Shown: positions 49,280-63,021, numbered from the stretch's first letter. The stretch is DNA of 64,000 nt from Pisaster brevispinus (GCA_023634235.1 JAMKCF010000002.1:11731091-11795090), one strand, 5' to 3'. The notes: a model not told the origin generated them from the sequence alone. Translations and numbers: made by a program.

Positions 49280-52050
49280 GCGATGACGTAGGCTTGTAAT
49301 ACAGTGGAGTTTCGGGCAGCCCTACTTCCAGGAGGCTGGCCTCGTTTACAAAATCGTGATGTTAACGAAACTCACGGTAGAGAGAGCCCTTGAGACGGGC
49401 TTTCCAATGGTGTAAAACTTGTGAAGATCCAGTATTGTTCTGAGGCTGATTTGACCGTGCTTACTTTGTCTTTGTTTCTTTGACAGCTCTGTGTACAAAA
49501 ATCCCATTGGGGATACTTTTGAGGAGCGTTCTGAGTAGCCCCACCTCCTGGTCATTTCCGCTATGAAGCTTGCCCTCCGGGTCGCTAAAAAGATTGATTT
49601 TCGTATGCAGGGATATCCAAGGCAGACTGAGGTACAAATTTTGTCTCTCTAGCATTTCCAGTTCATGAGTTATTCCCAACCTTTGCTGAGAAATTATTCC
49701 GGACCTTTTTGTGCCGGCTTTTTCTCACCGGCGATGACGTAGGCATGTAATACAGTGGAGTTTCGGGCAGCTCTACTTCCAGGAATCTGGCCTCGCCTAC
49801 AAAATCCTGATCTTAACGAAACTCACGGTAGAGAGAGCCCTTGAGACGGGCTTTCCAATGGTGTAAAACTTGTGAAGATCCAGTATTATTCTGAGGCTGA
49901 TTTGACCGTGCTTACTTTGTCTTTGTTTCTTTGACAGCTCTATGTACAAAAATCCCATAGGGGATGCTTTTGAGGAGCGTTCTGAGTAGCCCCAGTTCCT
50001 GGTCATTTCCGCTATGAAGCTTGACCTCCGGGTCGCTAAAAGTTTGATTTTCGGATGCAGGGATATCCAAAGCAGACTCAGGTACAAATGTTGTCTCTCT
50101 AGCATTTCTAGTTCATGAGTTATTCCCAACCTTAGCTGAGAAATTATTCCGGACCTTTTTGTGCCGGCTTTTTCTCACCGGCGATGACGTAGGCTTGTAA
50201 TACAGTGGAGTTTCGGGCAGCCCTACTTCCAGGAGGCTGGCCTCGTTTACAAAATCGTGATCTTAACGAAACTCACGGTAGAGAGAGCCCTTGAGACGGG
50301 CTTTCCAATGGTGTAAAACTTGTGAAGATCCAGTATTGTTCTGAGGCTGATTTGACCGTGCTTACTTTGTCTTTGTTTCTTTGACAGCTCTGTGTACAAA
50401 AATCCCATTGGGGATACTTTTGAGGAGCGTTCTGAGTAGCCCCAGCTCCTGGTCATTTCCGCTATGAAGCTTGCCCTCCGGGTCGCTAAAAAGTTGATTT
50501 TCGGATGCAGGGATATCCAAGGCAGACTGAGGTACAAATTTTGTCTCTCTAGCATTTCCAGTTCATGAGTTATTCCCAACCTTTGCTGAGAAATTATTCC
50601 GGACCTTTTTGTGCCGGCTTTTTCTCACCGGCGATGACGTAGGCATGTAATACAGTGGAGTTTCGGGCAGCTCTACTTCCAGGAATCTGGCCTCGCCTAC
50701 AAAATCCTGATCTTAACGAAACTCACGGTAGAGAGAGCCCTTGAGACGGGCTTTCCAATGGTGTAAAACTTGTGAAGATCCAGTATTATTCTGAGGCTGA
50801 TTTGACCGTGCTTACTTTGTCTTTGTTTCTTTGACAGCTCTGTGTACAAAAATCCCATAGGGGATGCTTTTGAGGAGCGTTCTGAGTAGCCCCAGTTCCT
50901 GGTCATTTCCGCTATGAAGCTTGACCTCCGGGTCGCTAAAAGTTTGATTTTCGGATGCAGGGATATCCAAAGCAGACTCAGGTACAAATGTTGTCTCTCT
51001 AGCATTTCTAGTTCATGAGTTATTCCCAACCTTAGCTGAGAAATTATTCCGGACCTTTTTGTGCCGGCTTTTTCTCACCGGCGATGACGTAGGCATGTAA
51101 TACAGTGGAGTTTCGGGCAGCCCTACTTCCAGGAGGCTGGCCTCGCCTACAAAATCCTGATCTTAACGAAACTCACGGTAGAGAGAGCCCTTAAGATGGG
51201 CTTTCCAATGGTGTAAAACTTGTGAAGATCCAGTATTATTCTGAGGCTGATTTGACCGTGCTTACTTTGTCTTTGTTTCTTTGACAGCTCTGTGTACAAA
51301 AATCCCATTGGGGATACTTTTGAGGAGCGTTCTGAGTAGCCCCACCTCCTGGTCATTTCCGCTATGAAGCTTGCCCTCCGGGTCGCTAAAAAGATTGATT
51401 TTCGGATGCAGGGATATCCAAGGCAGACTGAGGTACAAATTTTGTCTCTCTAGCATTTCCAGTTCATGAGTTATTCCCAACCTTTGCTGAGAAATTATTC
51501 CGGACCTTTTTGTGCCGGCTTTTTCTCACCGGCGATGACGTAGGCATGTAATACAGTGGAGTTTCGGGCAGCTCTACTTCCAGGAATCTGGCCTCGCCTA
51601 CAAAATCCTGATCTTAACGAAACTCACGGTAGAGAGAGCCCTTGAGACGGGCTTTCCAATGGTGTAAAACTTGTGAAGATCCAGTATTATTCTGAGGTTG
51701 ATTTGACCGTGCTTACTTTGTCTTTGTTTCTTTGACAGCTCTATGTACAAAAATCCCATAGGGGATGCTTTTGAGGAGCGTTCTGAGTAGCCCCAGTTCC
51801 TGGTCATTTCCGCTATGAAGCTTGACCTCCGGGTCGCTAAAAGTTTGATTTTCGGATGCAGGGATATCCAAAGCAGACTCAGGTACAAATGTTGTCTCTC
51901 TAGCATTTCTAGTTCATGACTTATTCCCAACCTTAGCTGAGAAATTATTCCGGACCTTTTTGTGCCGGCTTTTTCTCACCGGCGATGACGTAGGCATGTA
52001 ATACAGTGGAGTTTCGGGCAGCCCTACTTCCAGGAGGCTGGCCTCGCCTA
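49280..52050. repeat. Higher-order repeat: ~1.8-kb block, one and a half copies
   Basis: Monomers with CTAAAAAGATTGATTTTCG (about 49586/51387) and CTCTATGTACAAA (about 49939/51740) recur 1,801 bp apart. Intervening monomers are shuffled, so the boundaries are approximate. Confidence 0.7.
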
Positions 52051-52946
52051 CAAAATCCTGATCTTAACGAAACTCACGGTAGAGAGAGCCCTTAAGATGG
52101 GCTTTCCAATGGTGTAAAACTTGTGAAGATCCAGTATTATTCTGAGGCTGATTTGACCGTGCTTACTTTGTCTTTGTTTCTTTGACAGCTCTGTGTACAA
52201 AAATCCCATTGGGGATGCTTTTGAGGAGCGTTCTGAGTAGCCCAGCTCCTGGTCATTTCCGCTATGAAGCTTGACCTCCGGGTCGCTAAAAGTTTGATTT
52301 TCGGATGCAGGGATATCCAAAGCAGACTCAGGTACAAATTTTGTCTCTCTAGCATTTCTAGTTCATGGGTTATTCCCAACCTTAGCTGAGAAATTGTTCC
52401 GGACCTTTTTGTGCTGGCTTTTTCTCACCGGCGATGACGTAGGTTTGTAATACAGTGGAGTTTCGGGCAGCCCTACTTCCAGGAAGCTGGCCTCGTTTAC
52501 AAAATCCTGATCTTAACGAAACTCACGTTAGAGAGAGTGCTTGAGACGGGCTTTCCAATGGTGTAAAACTTGTGAAGATCCAGTATTATTCTGAGGCTGA
52601 TTTGACCGTGCTTACTTTGTCTTTGTTTCTTTGACAGCTCTGTGTACAAAAATTCCATTGGGGATGCTTGTGAGGAGCGTTCTGAGTAGCCCCAGCTCTT
52701 GGTCATTTCCGCTATGGAGCTTGCCCTCCGGGTCGCTAAAAGTTTGATATTCGGATGCAGGGATATCCAAGGCAGACTCAGGTACAAATTTTGTCTCTCT
52801 AGCATTTCTAGTTCATGAGTTATTCCCAACCTTAGCTGAGAAATTGTTCCGGACCTTTTTGTGCTGGCTTTTTCTCACCGGCGATGACGTAGGCATGTAA
52901 TACAGTGGAGTTTCGGGCAGCCCTACTTCCAGGAGGCTGGCCTTTC

Positions 52947-55900
52947 CTACAAAATCCTGATCTTAACGAAACTCACGGTAGAGAGAGCCCTTGAGACGGG
53001 CTTTCCAATGGTGTAAAACTTGTGAAGATCCAGTATTATTCTGAGGCTGATTTGACCGTGCTTACTTTGTCTTTGTTTCTTTGACAGCTCTGTGTACAAA
53101 AATTCCATTGGGGATGCTTTTGAGGAGCGTTCTGAGTAGCCCCAGCTCTTGGTCATTTCCGCTATGGAGCTTGCCCTCCGGGTCGCTAAAAGTTTGATAT
53201 TCGGATGCAGGGATATCCAAGGCAGACTCAGGTACAAATTTTGTCTCTCTAGCATTTCTAGTTCATGAGTTATTCCCAACCTTAGCTGAGAAATTGTTCC
53301 GGACCTTTTTGTGCTGGCTTTTTCTCACCGGCGATAACGTAGGCATGTAATACAGTGGAGTTTCGGGCAGCCCTACTTCCAGGAGGCTGGCCTTTCCTAC
53401 AAAATCCTGATCTTAACGAAACTCACGGTAGAGAGAGCCTTTGAGACGGGCTTTCCAATGGTGTAAAACCTGTGAAGATCCAGTATTATTCTGAGGCTGG
53501 ATTTACCGTGCTTACTTTGTCTTTGTTTCTTTGACAGCTCTGTGTACAAAAATTCCATTGGGGATGCTTTTGAGGAGCGTTCTGAGTAGCCCCAGCTCTT
53601 GGTCATTTCCGCTATGAAGCTTGCCCTCCGGGTCGCTAAAAGTTTGATATTAGGATGCATGGATATCCAAGGCACACTCAGGTACAAATTTTGTCTCTCT
53701 AGCATTTCTAGTTCATGAGTTATTCCCAACCTTAGCTGAGAAATTGTTCCGGACCTTTTTGTGCTGGCTTTTTCTCACCGGCGATGACGTAGGTTTGTAA
53801 TACAGTGGAGTTTCGGGCAGCCCTACTTCCAGGAGGCTGGCTTCGCCTACAAAATCCTGATTGTAACAAAACTCACAGTAGAGAGAGCCCTTGAGACGGG
53901 CTTTCCAATGGTGTAAAACTTGTGAAGATCCAGCATATTCTGTGGCTGATGTGACCGTGCTTACTTTGTCTTTGTTTCTTTGACAGCTCTGTGTACAAAA
54001 ATCCCATTGGGGATGCTTTTGAGGAGCGTTCTAAGTAGCCCCACCTCCTGGTCATTTCCGCTATGAAGCTTGCCCTCCGGGTCGCTAAAAGATTAATTTT
54101 CGGATGCAGGGATATCCAAGGCAGACTCAGGTACAAATTTTGTCTCTCTAGCATTTCTAGTTCATGAGTTATTCCCAACCTTAGCTGAGAAATTGTTCCG
54201 GACCTTTTTGTGCTGGCTTTTTTCTTACCGGCGATGACGTAGGCATGTAATAGAGTGGAGTTTCGGGCAGCCCTACTTCCAGGAGGCTGGCCTTTCCTAC
54301 AAAATCCTGATCTTAACGAAACTCACGGTAGAGAGAGCCCTTGAGACGGGCTTTCCAATGGTGTAAAACTTGTGAAGATCCAGTATTATTCTGAGGCTGA
54401 TTTGACCGTGCTTACTTTGTCTTTGTTTCTTTGACAGCTCTGTGTACAAAAATTCCATTGGGGATGCTTTTGAGGAGCGTTCTGAGTAGCCCCAGCTCTT
54501 GGTCATTTCCGCTATGGAGCTTGCCCTCCGGGTCGCTAAAAGTTTGATATTCGGATGCAGGGATATCCAAGGCAGACTCAGGTACAAATTTTGTCTCTCT
54601 AGCATTTCCAGTTCATGAGTTATTCCCAACCTTAGCTGAGAAATTGTTCCGGACCTTTTTGTGCTGGCTTTTTCTCACCGGCGATAACGTAGGCATGTAA
54701 TACAGTGGAGTTTCGGGCAGCCCTACTTCCAGGAGGCTGGCTTCGCCTACAAAATCCTGATTGTAACAAAACTCACAGTAGAGAGAGCCCTTGAGACGGG
54801 CTTTCCAATGGTGTAAAACTTGTGAAGATCCAGCATATTCTGTGGCTGATGTGACCGTGCTTACTTTGTCTTTGTTTCTTTGACAGCTCTGTGTACAAAA
54901 ATCCCATTGGGGATGCTTTTGAGGAGCGTTCTAAGTAGCCCCACCTCCTGGTCATTTCCGCTATGAAGCTTGCCCTCCGGGTCGCTAAAAGATTAATTTT
55001 CGGATGCAGGGATATCCAAGGCAGACTCAGGTACAAATTTTGTCTCTCTAGCATTTCTAGTTCATGAGTTATTCCCAACCTTAGCTGAGAAATTGTTCCG
55101 GACCTTTTTGTGCTGGCTTTTTCTCACCGGCGATGACGTAGGCATGTAATACAGTGGAGTTTCGGGCAGCCCTACTTCCAGGAGGCTGGCCTTTCCTACA
55201 AAATCCTGATCTTAACGAAACTCACGGTAGAGAGAGCCCTTGAGACGGGCTTTCCAATGGTGTAAAACTTGTGAAGATCCAGTATTATTCTGAGGCTGAT
55301 TTGACCGTGCTTACTTTGTCTTTGTTTCTTTGACAGCTCTGTGTACAAAAATTCCATTGGGGATGCTTTTGAGGAGCGTTCTGAGTAGCCCCAGCTCTTG
55401 GTCATTTCCGCTATGGAGCTTGCCCTCCGGGTCGCTAAAAGTTTGATATTCGGATGCAGGGATATCCAAGGCAGACTCAGGTACAAATTTTGTCTCTCTA
55501 GCATTTCTAGTTCATGAGTTATTCCCAACCTTAGCTGAGAAATTGTTCCGGACCTTTTTGTGCTGGCTTTTTCTCACCGGCGATAACGTAGGCATGTAAT
55601 ACAGTGGAGTTTCGGGCAGCCCTACTTCCAGGAGGCTGGCCTTTCCTACAAAATCCTGATCTTAACGAAACTCACGGTAGAGAGAGCCTTTGAGACGGGC
55701 TTTCCAATGGTGTAAAACCTGTGAAGATCCAGTATTATTCTGAGGCTGGATTTACCGTGCTTACTTTGTCTTTGTTTCTTTGACAGCTCTGTGTACAAAA
55801 ATTCCATTGGGGATGCTTTTGAGGAGCGTTCTGAGTAGCCCCAGCTCTTGGTCATTTCCGCTATGAAGCTTGCCCTCCGGGTCGCTAAAAGTTTGATATT

Positions 55901-56546
55901 AGGATGCAGGGATATCCAAGGCACACTCAGGTACAAATTTTGTCTCTCTAGCATTTCTAGTTCATGAGTTATTCCCAACCTTAGCTGAGAAATTGTTCCG
56001 GACCTTTTTGTGCTGGCTTTTTTCTTACCGGCGATGACGTAGGCATGCTATAGAGTGGAGTTTCGGGCAGCCCTACTTCCAGGAGGCTGGCTTCGCCTAC
56101 AAAATCCTGATTGTAACAAAACTCACAGTAGAGAGAGCCCTTGAGACGGGCTTTCCAATGGTGTAAAACTTGTGAAGATCCAGCATATTCTGTGGCTGAT
56201 GTGACCGTGCTTACTTTGTCTTTGTTTCTTTGACAGCTCTGTGTACAAAAATCCCATTGGGGATGCTTTTGAGGAGCGTTCTAAGTAGCCCCACCTCCTG
56301 GTCATTTCCGCTATGAAGCTTGCCCTCCGGGTCGCTAAAAGATTAATTTTCGGATGCAGGGATATCCAAGGCAGACTCAGGTACAAATTTTGTCTCTCTA
56401 GCATTTCTAGTTCATGAGTTATTCCCAACCTTAGCTGAGAAATTGTTCCGGACCTTTTTGTGCTGGCTTTTTTCTTACCGGCGATGACGTAGGCATGTAA
56501 TAGAGTGGAGTTTCGGGCAGCCCTACTTCCAGGAGGCTGGCTTCGC
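52947..56546. repeat. Higher-order pattern of three monomer types: a-b-c, a-c, a-b-c
   Basis: Type a has CTATGGAGCTTG (52947, 54297, 55196). Type b has GTGTAAAACCTGTG and GGCTGGATTTACC (53397, 55646). Type c has CAGCATATTCTGTGG and CTAAGTAGCC (about 53850, 54750, 56100). The trimer at 52947-54296 reappears at 55196-56546, offset about 2,249 bp, with an a-c dimer between. Confidence 0.82.
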
Positions 56547-57020
56547 CTACAAAATCGTGATTTTAACGAAACTCACGTGAGAGAGAGTGCTTGAGACGGG
56601 CTTTCCAATGGTGTAAAACCTGTGAAGATCCAGTATTATTGTATGGCTGATTTGACCGTGCTTACTTTGTCTTTGTTTCTTTGACAGCTCTGTGTACAAA
56701 AATTCCATTGGGGATGCTTTTGAGGAGCGTTCTGAGTAGCCCCAGCTCTTGGTCATTTCCGCTATGAAGCTTGCCCTCCGGGTCGCTAAAAGTTTGATAT
56801 TCGGATGCAGGGATATCCAAGGCAGACTCAGGTACAAATTTTGTCTCTCTAGCATTTCTAGTTCATGATATATTCCCAACCTTAGCTGAGAAATTGTTCC
56901 GGACCTTTTTGTGCTGGCTTTTTTCTTACCGGCGATGACGTAGGCATGTAATAGAGTGGAGTTTCGGGCAGCCCTACTTCCAGGAGGCTGGCTTCGCCTA
57001 CAAAATCTTGATTGTAACAA
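56547..57020 (-). other. Longest minus-strand satellite frame (157 codons), frame-fused
   Basis: An extra T and other changes in the loop run (GGCTTTTTTCTTACCGG near 56920) join frames that are normally separate, giving a frame that spans a full monomer. Its C-terminal 100 residues are the ordinary satellite frame (LEMLERQNLYLSLPWISLHP and onward). It most likely reflects indels in a satellite rather than a gene. Confidence 0.5.
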
Positions 57021-58110
57021 AACTCACAGTAGAGAGAGCCCTTGAGACGGGCTTTCCAATGGTGTAAAACTTGTGAAGATCCAGCATATTCTAAGGCGGA
57101 TGTGACCGTGCTTACTTTGTCTTTGTTTCTTTGACAGCTCTGTGTACAAAAATTCCATTGGGGATGCTTTTGAGGAGCGTTCTGAGTAGCCCCAGCTCTT
57201 GGTCATTTCCGCTATGAAGCTTGCCCTCCGGGTCGCTAAAAGTTTAATATTCGGATGCAGGGATATCCAAGGCAGACTCAGGTACAAATTTTGTCTCTCT
57301 AGCATTTCTAGTTCATGAGTTATTCCCAACCTTAGCTGAGAAATTGTTCCGGACCTTTTTCTGCTGGCTTTTTTCTTACCGGCGATGATGTAGGCATGTA
57401 ATAGAGTGGAGTTTCGGGCAGCCCTACTTCCAGGAGGCTGGCCTCGCCTACAAAATCGTGATTTTAACGAAACTCACGTTAGAGAGAGTGCTTGAGACGG
57501 GCTTTCCAATGGTGTAAAACTTGTGAAGATCCAGTATTATTCTGAGGCTGATTTGACCGTGCTTACTTTATCTTTGTTTCTTTGACAGCTCTGTGTACAA
57601 AAATTCCATTGGGGATGCTTTTGAGGAGCGTTCTGAGTAGCCCCAGCTCTTGGTCATTTCCGCTATGGAGCTTGCCCTCCGGGTCGCTAAAAGTTTAATA
57701 TTCGGATGCAGGGATATCCAAGGCAGACTCAGGTACAAATTTTGTCTCTGTAGCATTTCTAGTTCATGAGTTATTCCCAACCTTAGCTGAGAAATTATTC
57801 CGGACCTTTTTGTGCCGGCTTTTTCTCACCGGCGTTGACGTAGGCATGTAATACAGTGGAGTTTCGGGCAGCCCTACTTCCAGGAGGCTGACCTCGCCTA
57901 CAAAATCTTGATCTTAACGAAACTCACGGTAAAGAGAGTCCTTGAGACGGGCTGTCCAATGGTGTAAAACTTGTGAAGGTCCAGTATTATTCTGAGGCTG
58001 ATTTGACCGTGCTTACTTTGTCTTTGTTTCTTTGACAGCTCTGTGTACAAAAATCCCATTGGGGATGCTTTTGAGGAGCGTTCTAAGTAGCCCCACCTCC
58101 TGGTCATTTA

Positions 58111-58120
58111 CGCTATGAGA
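58111..58120. other. Deletion join of ~270 bp inside a monomer
   Basis: CGCTATGA is followed at once by GACGGGCTTTCC; the intervening part of a normal monomer is missing. TGA is present at both breakpoints. Two monomers are fused into one short unit here. Confidence 0.8.
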
Positions 58121-59421
58121 CGGGCTTTCCAATGGTGTAAAACTTGTGAAGATCCAGTATTATTCTGAGTCTGATTTGACCGTGCTTACTTTGTCTTTGT
58201 TTCTTTGACAGCTCTGTGTACAAAAATCCCATTGGGGATGCTTTTGAGGAGCGTTCTGAGTAGCCCCACCTCCTGGTCATTTCCGCTATGAAGCTTGCCC
58301 TCCGGGTCGCTAAAAGTTTAATTTTCGGATGCAGGGATATCCAAAGCAGACTCAGGTACAATTGTTGTCTCTCTAGCATTTCTAGTTCATGAGTTATTCC
58401 TAACCTTAGCTGAGAAATTATTCCGGACCTTTTTGTGCCGGCTTTTTCTCACCTGCGATGACGTAGGCATGTAATACAGTGGAGTTTCGGGCAGCCCTAC
58501 TTCCAGGAGGCTGGCCTCGCCTACAAAATCTTGATCTTAACGAAACTCACGGTAGAGAGAGCCCTTGAGACGGGCTTTCCAATGGTGTAAAACTTGTGAA
58601 AATCCAGTTTTATTCTGCGGCTGATTTGACCGTGCTTACTTTGTCTTTGTTTCTTTGACAGCTCTGTGTACAAAAATCCCATTGGGGATGCTTTTGAGGA
58701 GCGTTCTGAGTAGCCCCACCTCCTGGTCATTTACGCTATGAAGCTTGCCCTCCGGGTCGCTAAAAATTTTGATTTTCGGATGCAGGGATATCCAAGGCAG
58801 ACTCAGGTACAAAATTTGTCTCTCTAGCACGTCTAGTTCATGAGTTATACCCAACCTTAGCTGAGAAATTATTCCGGACCTTTTTGTGCCGGCTTTTTCT
58901 CACCGGCGTTGACGTAGGCATGTAATACAGTGGGGTTTCGGGCAGCCCTACTTCCAGGAAGCTGGCCTCGCCTACAAAATCTTGATCTTAACGAAACTCA
59001 CGGTAGAGAGAGCCCTTGAGACGGGCTTTCCAATGGTGTAAAACTTGTGAAGATCCAGTATCATTCTAAAGCTGATTTGACCGTGCTTACTTTGTCTTTG
59101 TTTCTTTGACAGCTCTGTGTACAAAAATCCAATTGGGGATGCTTTTGAGGAGCGTTCTGAGTAGCCCCACCTCCTGGTCATTTCCGCTATGAAGCTTGCC
59201 CTCCGGGTCGCTACAAATTTGATTTTCGGATGCAGGGATATCCAAGGCAGACTCAGGTACAAAATTTGTCTTTCTAGCATTTCTAGTTCATGAGTTATTC
59301 CCAACCTTAGCTGAGAAATTATTCCGGACCTTTTTGTGCCGGCTTTTTCTCACCGGCGTTGACGTAGGTATGTAATACAGTGGAGTTTTGGGCAGCCCTA
59401 CTTCCAGGAAGCTGGCCTCGC

Positions 59422-62125
59422 CTACAAAATCCTGATCTTAACGAAACTCACGTTAGAGAGAGCCCTTGAGACGGGCTTTCCAATGGTGTAAAACTTGTGA
59501 AGATCCAGTATTATTCTGAGGCTGATTTGACCGTGCTTACTTTGTCTTTGTTTCTTTGACAGCTCTGTGTACACAAAATCCATTGGGGATGCTTTTGAGG
59601 AGCGTTCTGAGTAGCTCCAGCTCCTGGTCATTTCCGCTATGTAGCTTGCCCTCCGGGTCGCTAAAAATTTGATATTCGGATGCAGGGATATCCAAGGCAG
59701 ACTCAGGTACAAATTTTGTCTCTCTAGCATTTCTAGTTCATGAGTTATTCCCAACCTTAGCTGAGAAATTGTTCCGGACCTTTTTGTGCTGGCTTTATTC
59801 TCACCGGCGATGACGTAGGCATGTAATACAGTGGAGTTTCGGGCAGCCCTACTTCCAGGAGGCTGGCCTCGCCTACAAAATCCTGATCTTAACGAAACTC
59901 ACGGTAAAGAGAGCCCTTGAGACAGGCTTTCCAATGGTGTAAAACTTGTGAAGATCCAGTATTATTCTGAGTCTGATTTGACCGTGCTTACTTTGTCTTT
60001 GTTTCTTTGACAGCTCTGTGTACAAAAATCCCATTGGGGATGCTTTTGAGGAGCGTTCTGAGTAGCCCCACCTCCTGGTCATTTCCGCTATGAAGCATGC
60101 CCTCCGGGTCGCTAAAAATTTGATTTTCGGATGCAGGGATATCCAAGGCAGACTCAGGTACAAAATTTGTCTCTCTAGCATTTCTAGTTCATGAGTTATT
60201 CCCAACCTTAGCTGAGAAATTGTTCCGGACCTTTTTGTGCTGGCTTTTTTCTCACCGGCGATGACGTAGGCATGTAATACAGTGGAGTTTCGGGCAGCCC
60301 TCCTTCCAGGAGGCTGGCCTCGCCTACAAAATCGTGATCTTAACGAAACTCACGGTAAAGAGAGCCCTTGAGACAGGCTTTCCAATGGTGTAAAACTTGT
60401 GAAGATCCAGTATTATTCTGAGTCTAATTTGACCGTGCTTACTTTGTCTTTGTTTCTTTGACAGCTCTGTGTACAAAAATCCCATTGGGGATGCTTTTGA
60501 GGAGCGTTCTGAGTAGCCCCACCTCCTGGTCATTTCCGCTATGAAGCTTGCCCTCCGGGTCGCTAAAAATTTGATTTTCGGATGCAGGGATATCCAAGGC
60601 AGACTCAGGTACAAAATTTGTCTCTCTAGCATTTCTAGTTCATGAGTTATTCCCAACCTTAGCTGAGAAATTATTCCGGACCTTTTTGTGCCGGCTTTTT
60701 CTCACCGGCGTTGACGTAGGTATGTAATACAGTGGAGTTTTGGGCAGCCCTACTTCCAGGAAGCTGGCCTCGCCTACAAAATCCTGATCTTAACGAAACT
60801 CACGTTAGAGAGAGCCCTTGAGACGGGCTTTCCAATGGTGTAAAACTTGTGAAGATCCAGTATTATTCTGAGGCTGATTTGACCGTGCTTACTTTGTCTT
60901 TGTTTCTTTGACAGCTCTGTGTACACAAAATCCATTGGGGATGCTTTTGAGGAGCGTTCTGAGTAGCTCCAGCTCCTGGTCATTTCCGCTATGTAGCTTG
61001 CCCTCCGGGTCGCTAAAAATTTGATATTCGGATGCAGGGATATCCAAGGCAGACTCAGGTACAAATTTTGTCTCTCTAGCATTTCTAGTTCATGAGTTAT
61101 TCCCAACCTTAGCTGAGAAATTGTTCCGGACCTTTTTGTGCTGGCTTTATTCTCACCGGCGATGACGTAGGCATGTAATACAGTGGAGTTTCGGGCAGCC
61201 CTACTTCCAGGAGGCTGGCCTCGCCTACAAAATCCTGATCTTAACGAAACTCACGGTAAAGAGAGCCCTTGAGACAGGCTTTCCAATGGTGTAAAACTTG
61301 TGAAGATCCAGTATTATTCTGAGTCTGATTTGACCGTGCTTACTTTGTCTTTGTTTCTTTGACAGCTCTGTGTACAAAAATCCCATTGGGGATGCTTTTG
61401 AGGAGCGTTCTGAGTAGCCCCACCTCCTGGTCATTTCCGCTATGAAGCATGCCCTCCGGGTCGCTAAAAATTTGATTTTCGGATGCAGGGATATCCAAGG
61501 CAGACTCAGGTACAAAATTTGTCTCTCTAGCATTTCTAGTTCATGAGTTATTCCCAACCTTAGCTGAGAAATTGTTCCGGACCTTTTTGTGCTGGCTTTT
61601 TTCTCACCGGCGATGACGTAGGCATGTAATACAGTGGAGTTTCGGGCAGCCCTCCTTCCAGGAGGCTGGCCTCGCCTACAAAATCGTGATCTTAACGAAA
61701 CTCACGGTAAAGAGAGCCCTTGAGACAGGCTTTCCAATGGTGTAAAACTTGTGAAGATCCAGTATTATTCTGAGTCTGATTTGACCGTGCTTACTTTGTC
61801 TTTGTTTCTTTGACAGCTCTGTGTACAAAAATCCCATTGGGGATGCTTTTGAGGAGCGTTCTGAGTAGCCCCACCTCCTGGTCATTTCCGCTATGAAGCT
61901 TGCCCTCCGGGTCGCTCAAAATTTGATTTTCGGATGCAGGGATATCCAAGGCAGACTCAGGTACAAAATTTGTCTCTCTAGCATTTCTAGTTCATGAGTA
62001 ATTCCCAACCTTAGCTGAGAAATTATTCCGGACCTTTTTGTGCTGGCTTTTTCTCACCGGCGTTGACGTAGGCATGTAATACAGTGGAGTTTTGGGCAGC
62101 CCCACTTCCAGGAAGCTGGCCTCGC
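59422..62125. repeat. Higher-order repeat: 1,352-bp trimer, two copies
   Basis: Three successive monomers (starting about 59422, 59873 and 60324) reappear 1,352 bp on (60774, 61225, 61676) with matching rare markers: GTACACAAAATCC (59569/60921), GGCTTTATTCTCACC (about 59791/61143), GAAGCATGCCC (60091/61444) and CCCTCCTTCC (60298/61650). Confidence 0.88.
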
Positions 62126-63021
62126 CTACAAAATCCTGATCTTAACGAAACTCACGTTAGAGAGAGCCCTTGAGACGGGCTTTCCAATGGTGTAAAACTT
62201 GTGAAGATCCAGTATTATTCTGAGGCTGATTTGACCGTGCTTACTTTGTCTTTGTTTCTTTGACAGCTCTGTGTACAAAAAATCCATTGGGGATAATTTT
62301 GAGGAGCGTTCTGAGTAGCTCCAGCTCCTGGTCATTTCCGCTATGAAGCTTGCCCTCCGGGTCGCAAAACTTTTGATTATCGGATGCAGGGATATCCAAG
62401 GCAGATTTAGGTGCAAAATTTGTCTCTCTAGCATTTCTAGTTCATGAGTTATCCCAACCTTAGCTGAGAAATTATTCCGACCTTTTTGTGCCGGCTTTTT
62501 CTCACCGGCGTTGACGTAGGCATGTAATACAGTGGAGTTTCGGGCAGCCCTACTTCCAGGAGGCTGGCCTCGCCTACAAAATTTTGATCTTAACGAAACT
62601 CACGGTAAAGAGAGCCCTTGAGACAAGCTTTCCAATGGTGTAAAACTTGTGAAGATCCAGTATTATTCTGAGGCTGATTTGACCGTGCTTACTTTGTCTT
62701 TGTTTCTTTGACAGCTCTGTGTACAAAAAATCCATTGGGGATAATTTTGAGGAGCGTTCTGAGTAGCTCCAGCTCCTGGTCATTTCCGCTATGAAGCTTG
62801 CCCTCCGGGTCGCAAAACTTTTGATTATCGGATGCAGGGATATCCAAGGCAGATTTAGGTGCAAAATTTGTCTCTCTAGCATTTCTAGTTCATGAGTTAT
62901 CCCAACCTCAGCTGAGAAATTATTCCGACCTTTTTGTGCCGGCTTTTTCTCACCGGCGTTGACGTAGGCATGTAATACAGTGGAGTTTCGGGCAGCCCTA
63001 CTTCCAGGAGGCTGTCCTCGC
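62126..63021. repeat. Two adjacent near-identical monomers (448-bp step)
   Basis: Both carry ACAAAAAATCC, GGATAATTTTGAGG, CGCAAAACTTTTGATTATC, GCAGATTTAGGTGC and a 1-bp loss in TTATTCCGACC. The most recent single-monomer duplication in this zone. Confidence 0.85.

Larger units (their letters stand above)
33481..52380. repeat. Satellite zone B2
   Basis: Marked by GCTTGACCTCCGGGTCGC, CAGCTCTACTTCCAGG, GGAATCTGGCC, CCAAAGCAGACTCAGG and CATAGGGGATGC, alternating with monomers that have GTATTGTTCTG, GGATACTTTTGAGG and GACTGAGGTAC. More homogeneous than B1. Confidence 0.75.
52381..57780. repeat. Satellite zone B3
   Basis: Marked by GAAATTGTTCCGG, TTTGTGCTGGC, CAGCTCTTGGTC, CTATGGAGCTTG, TTTGATATTCGG, and in some monomers CAGCATATTCTG and TTTTTTCTTACCGG. 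Confidence 0.8.
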
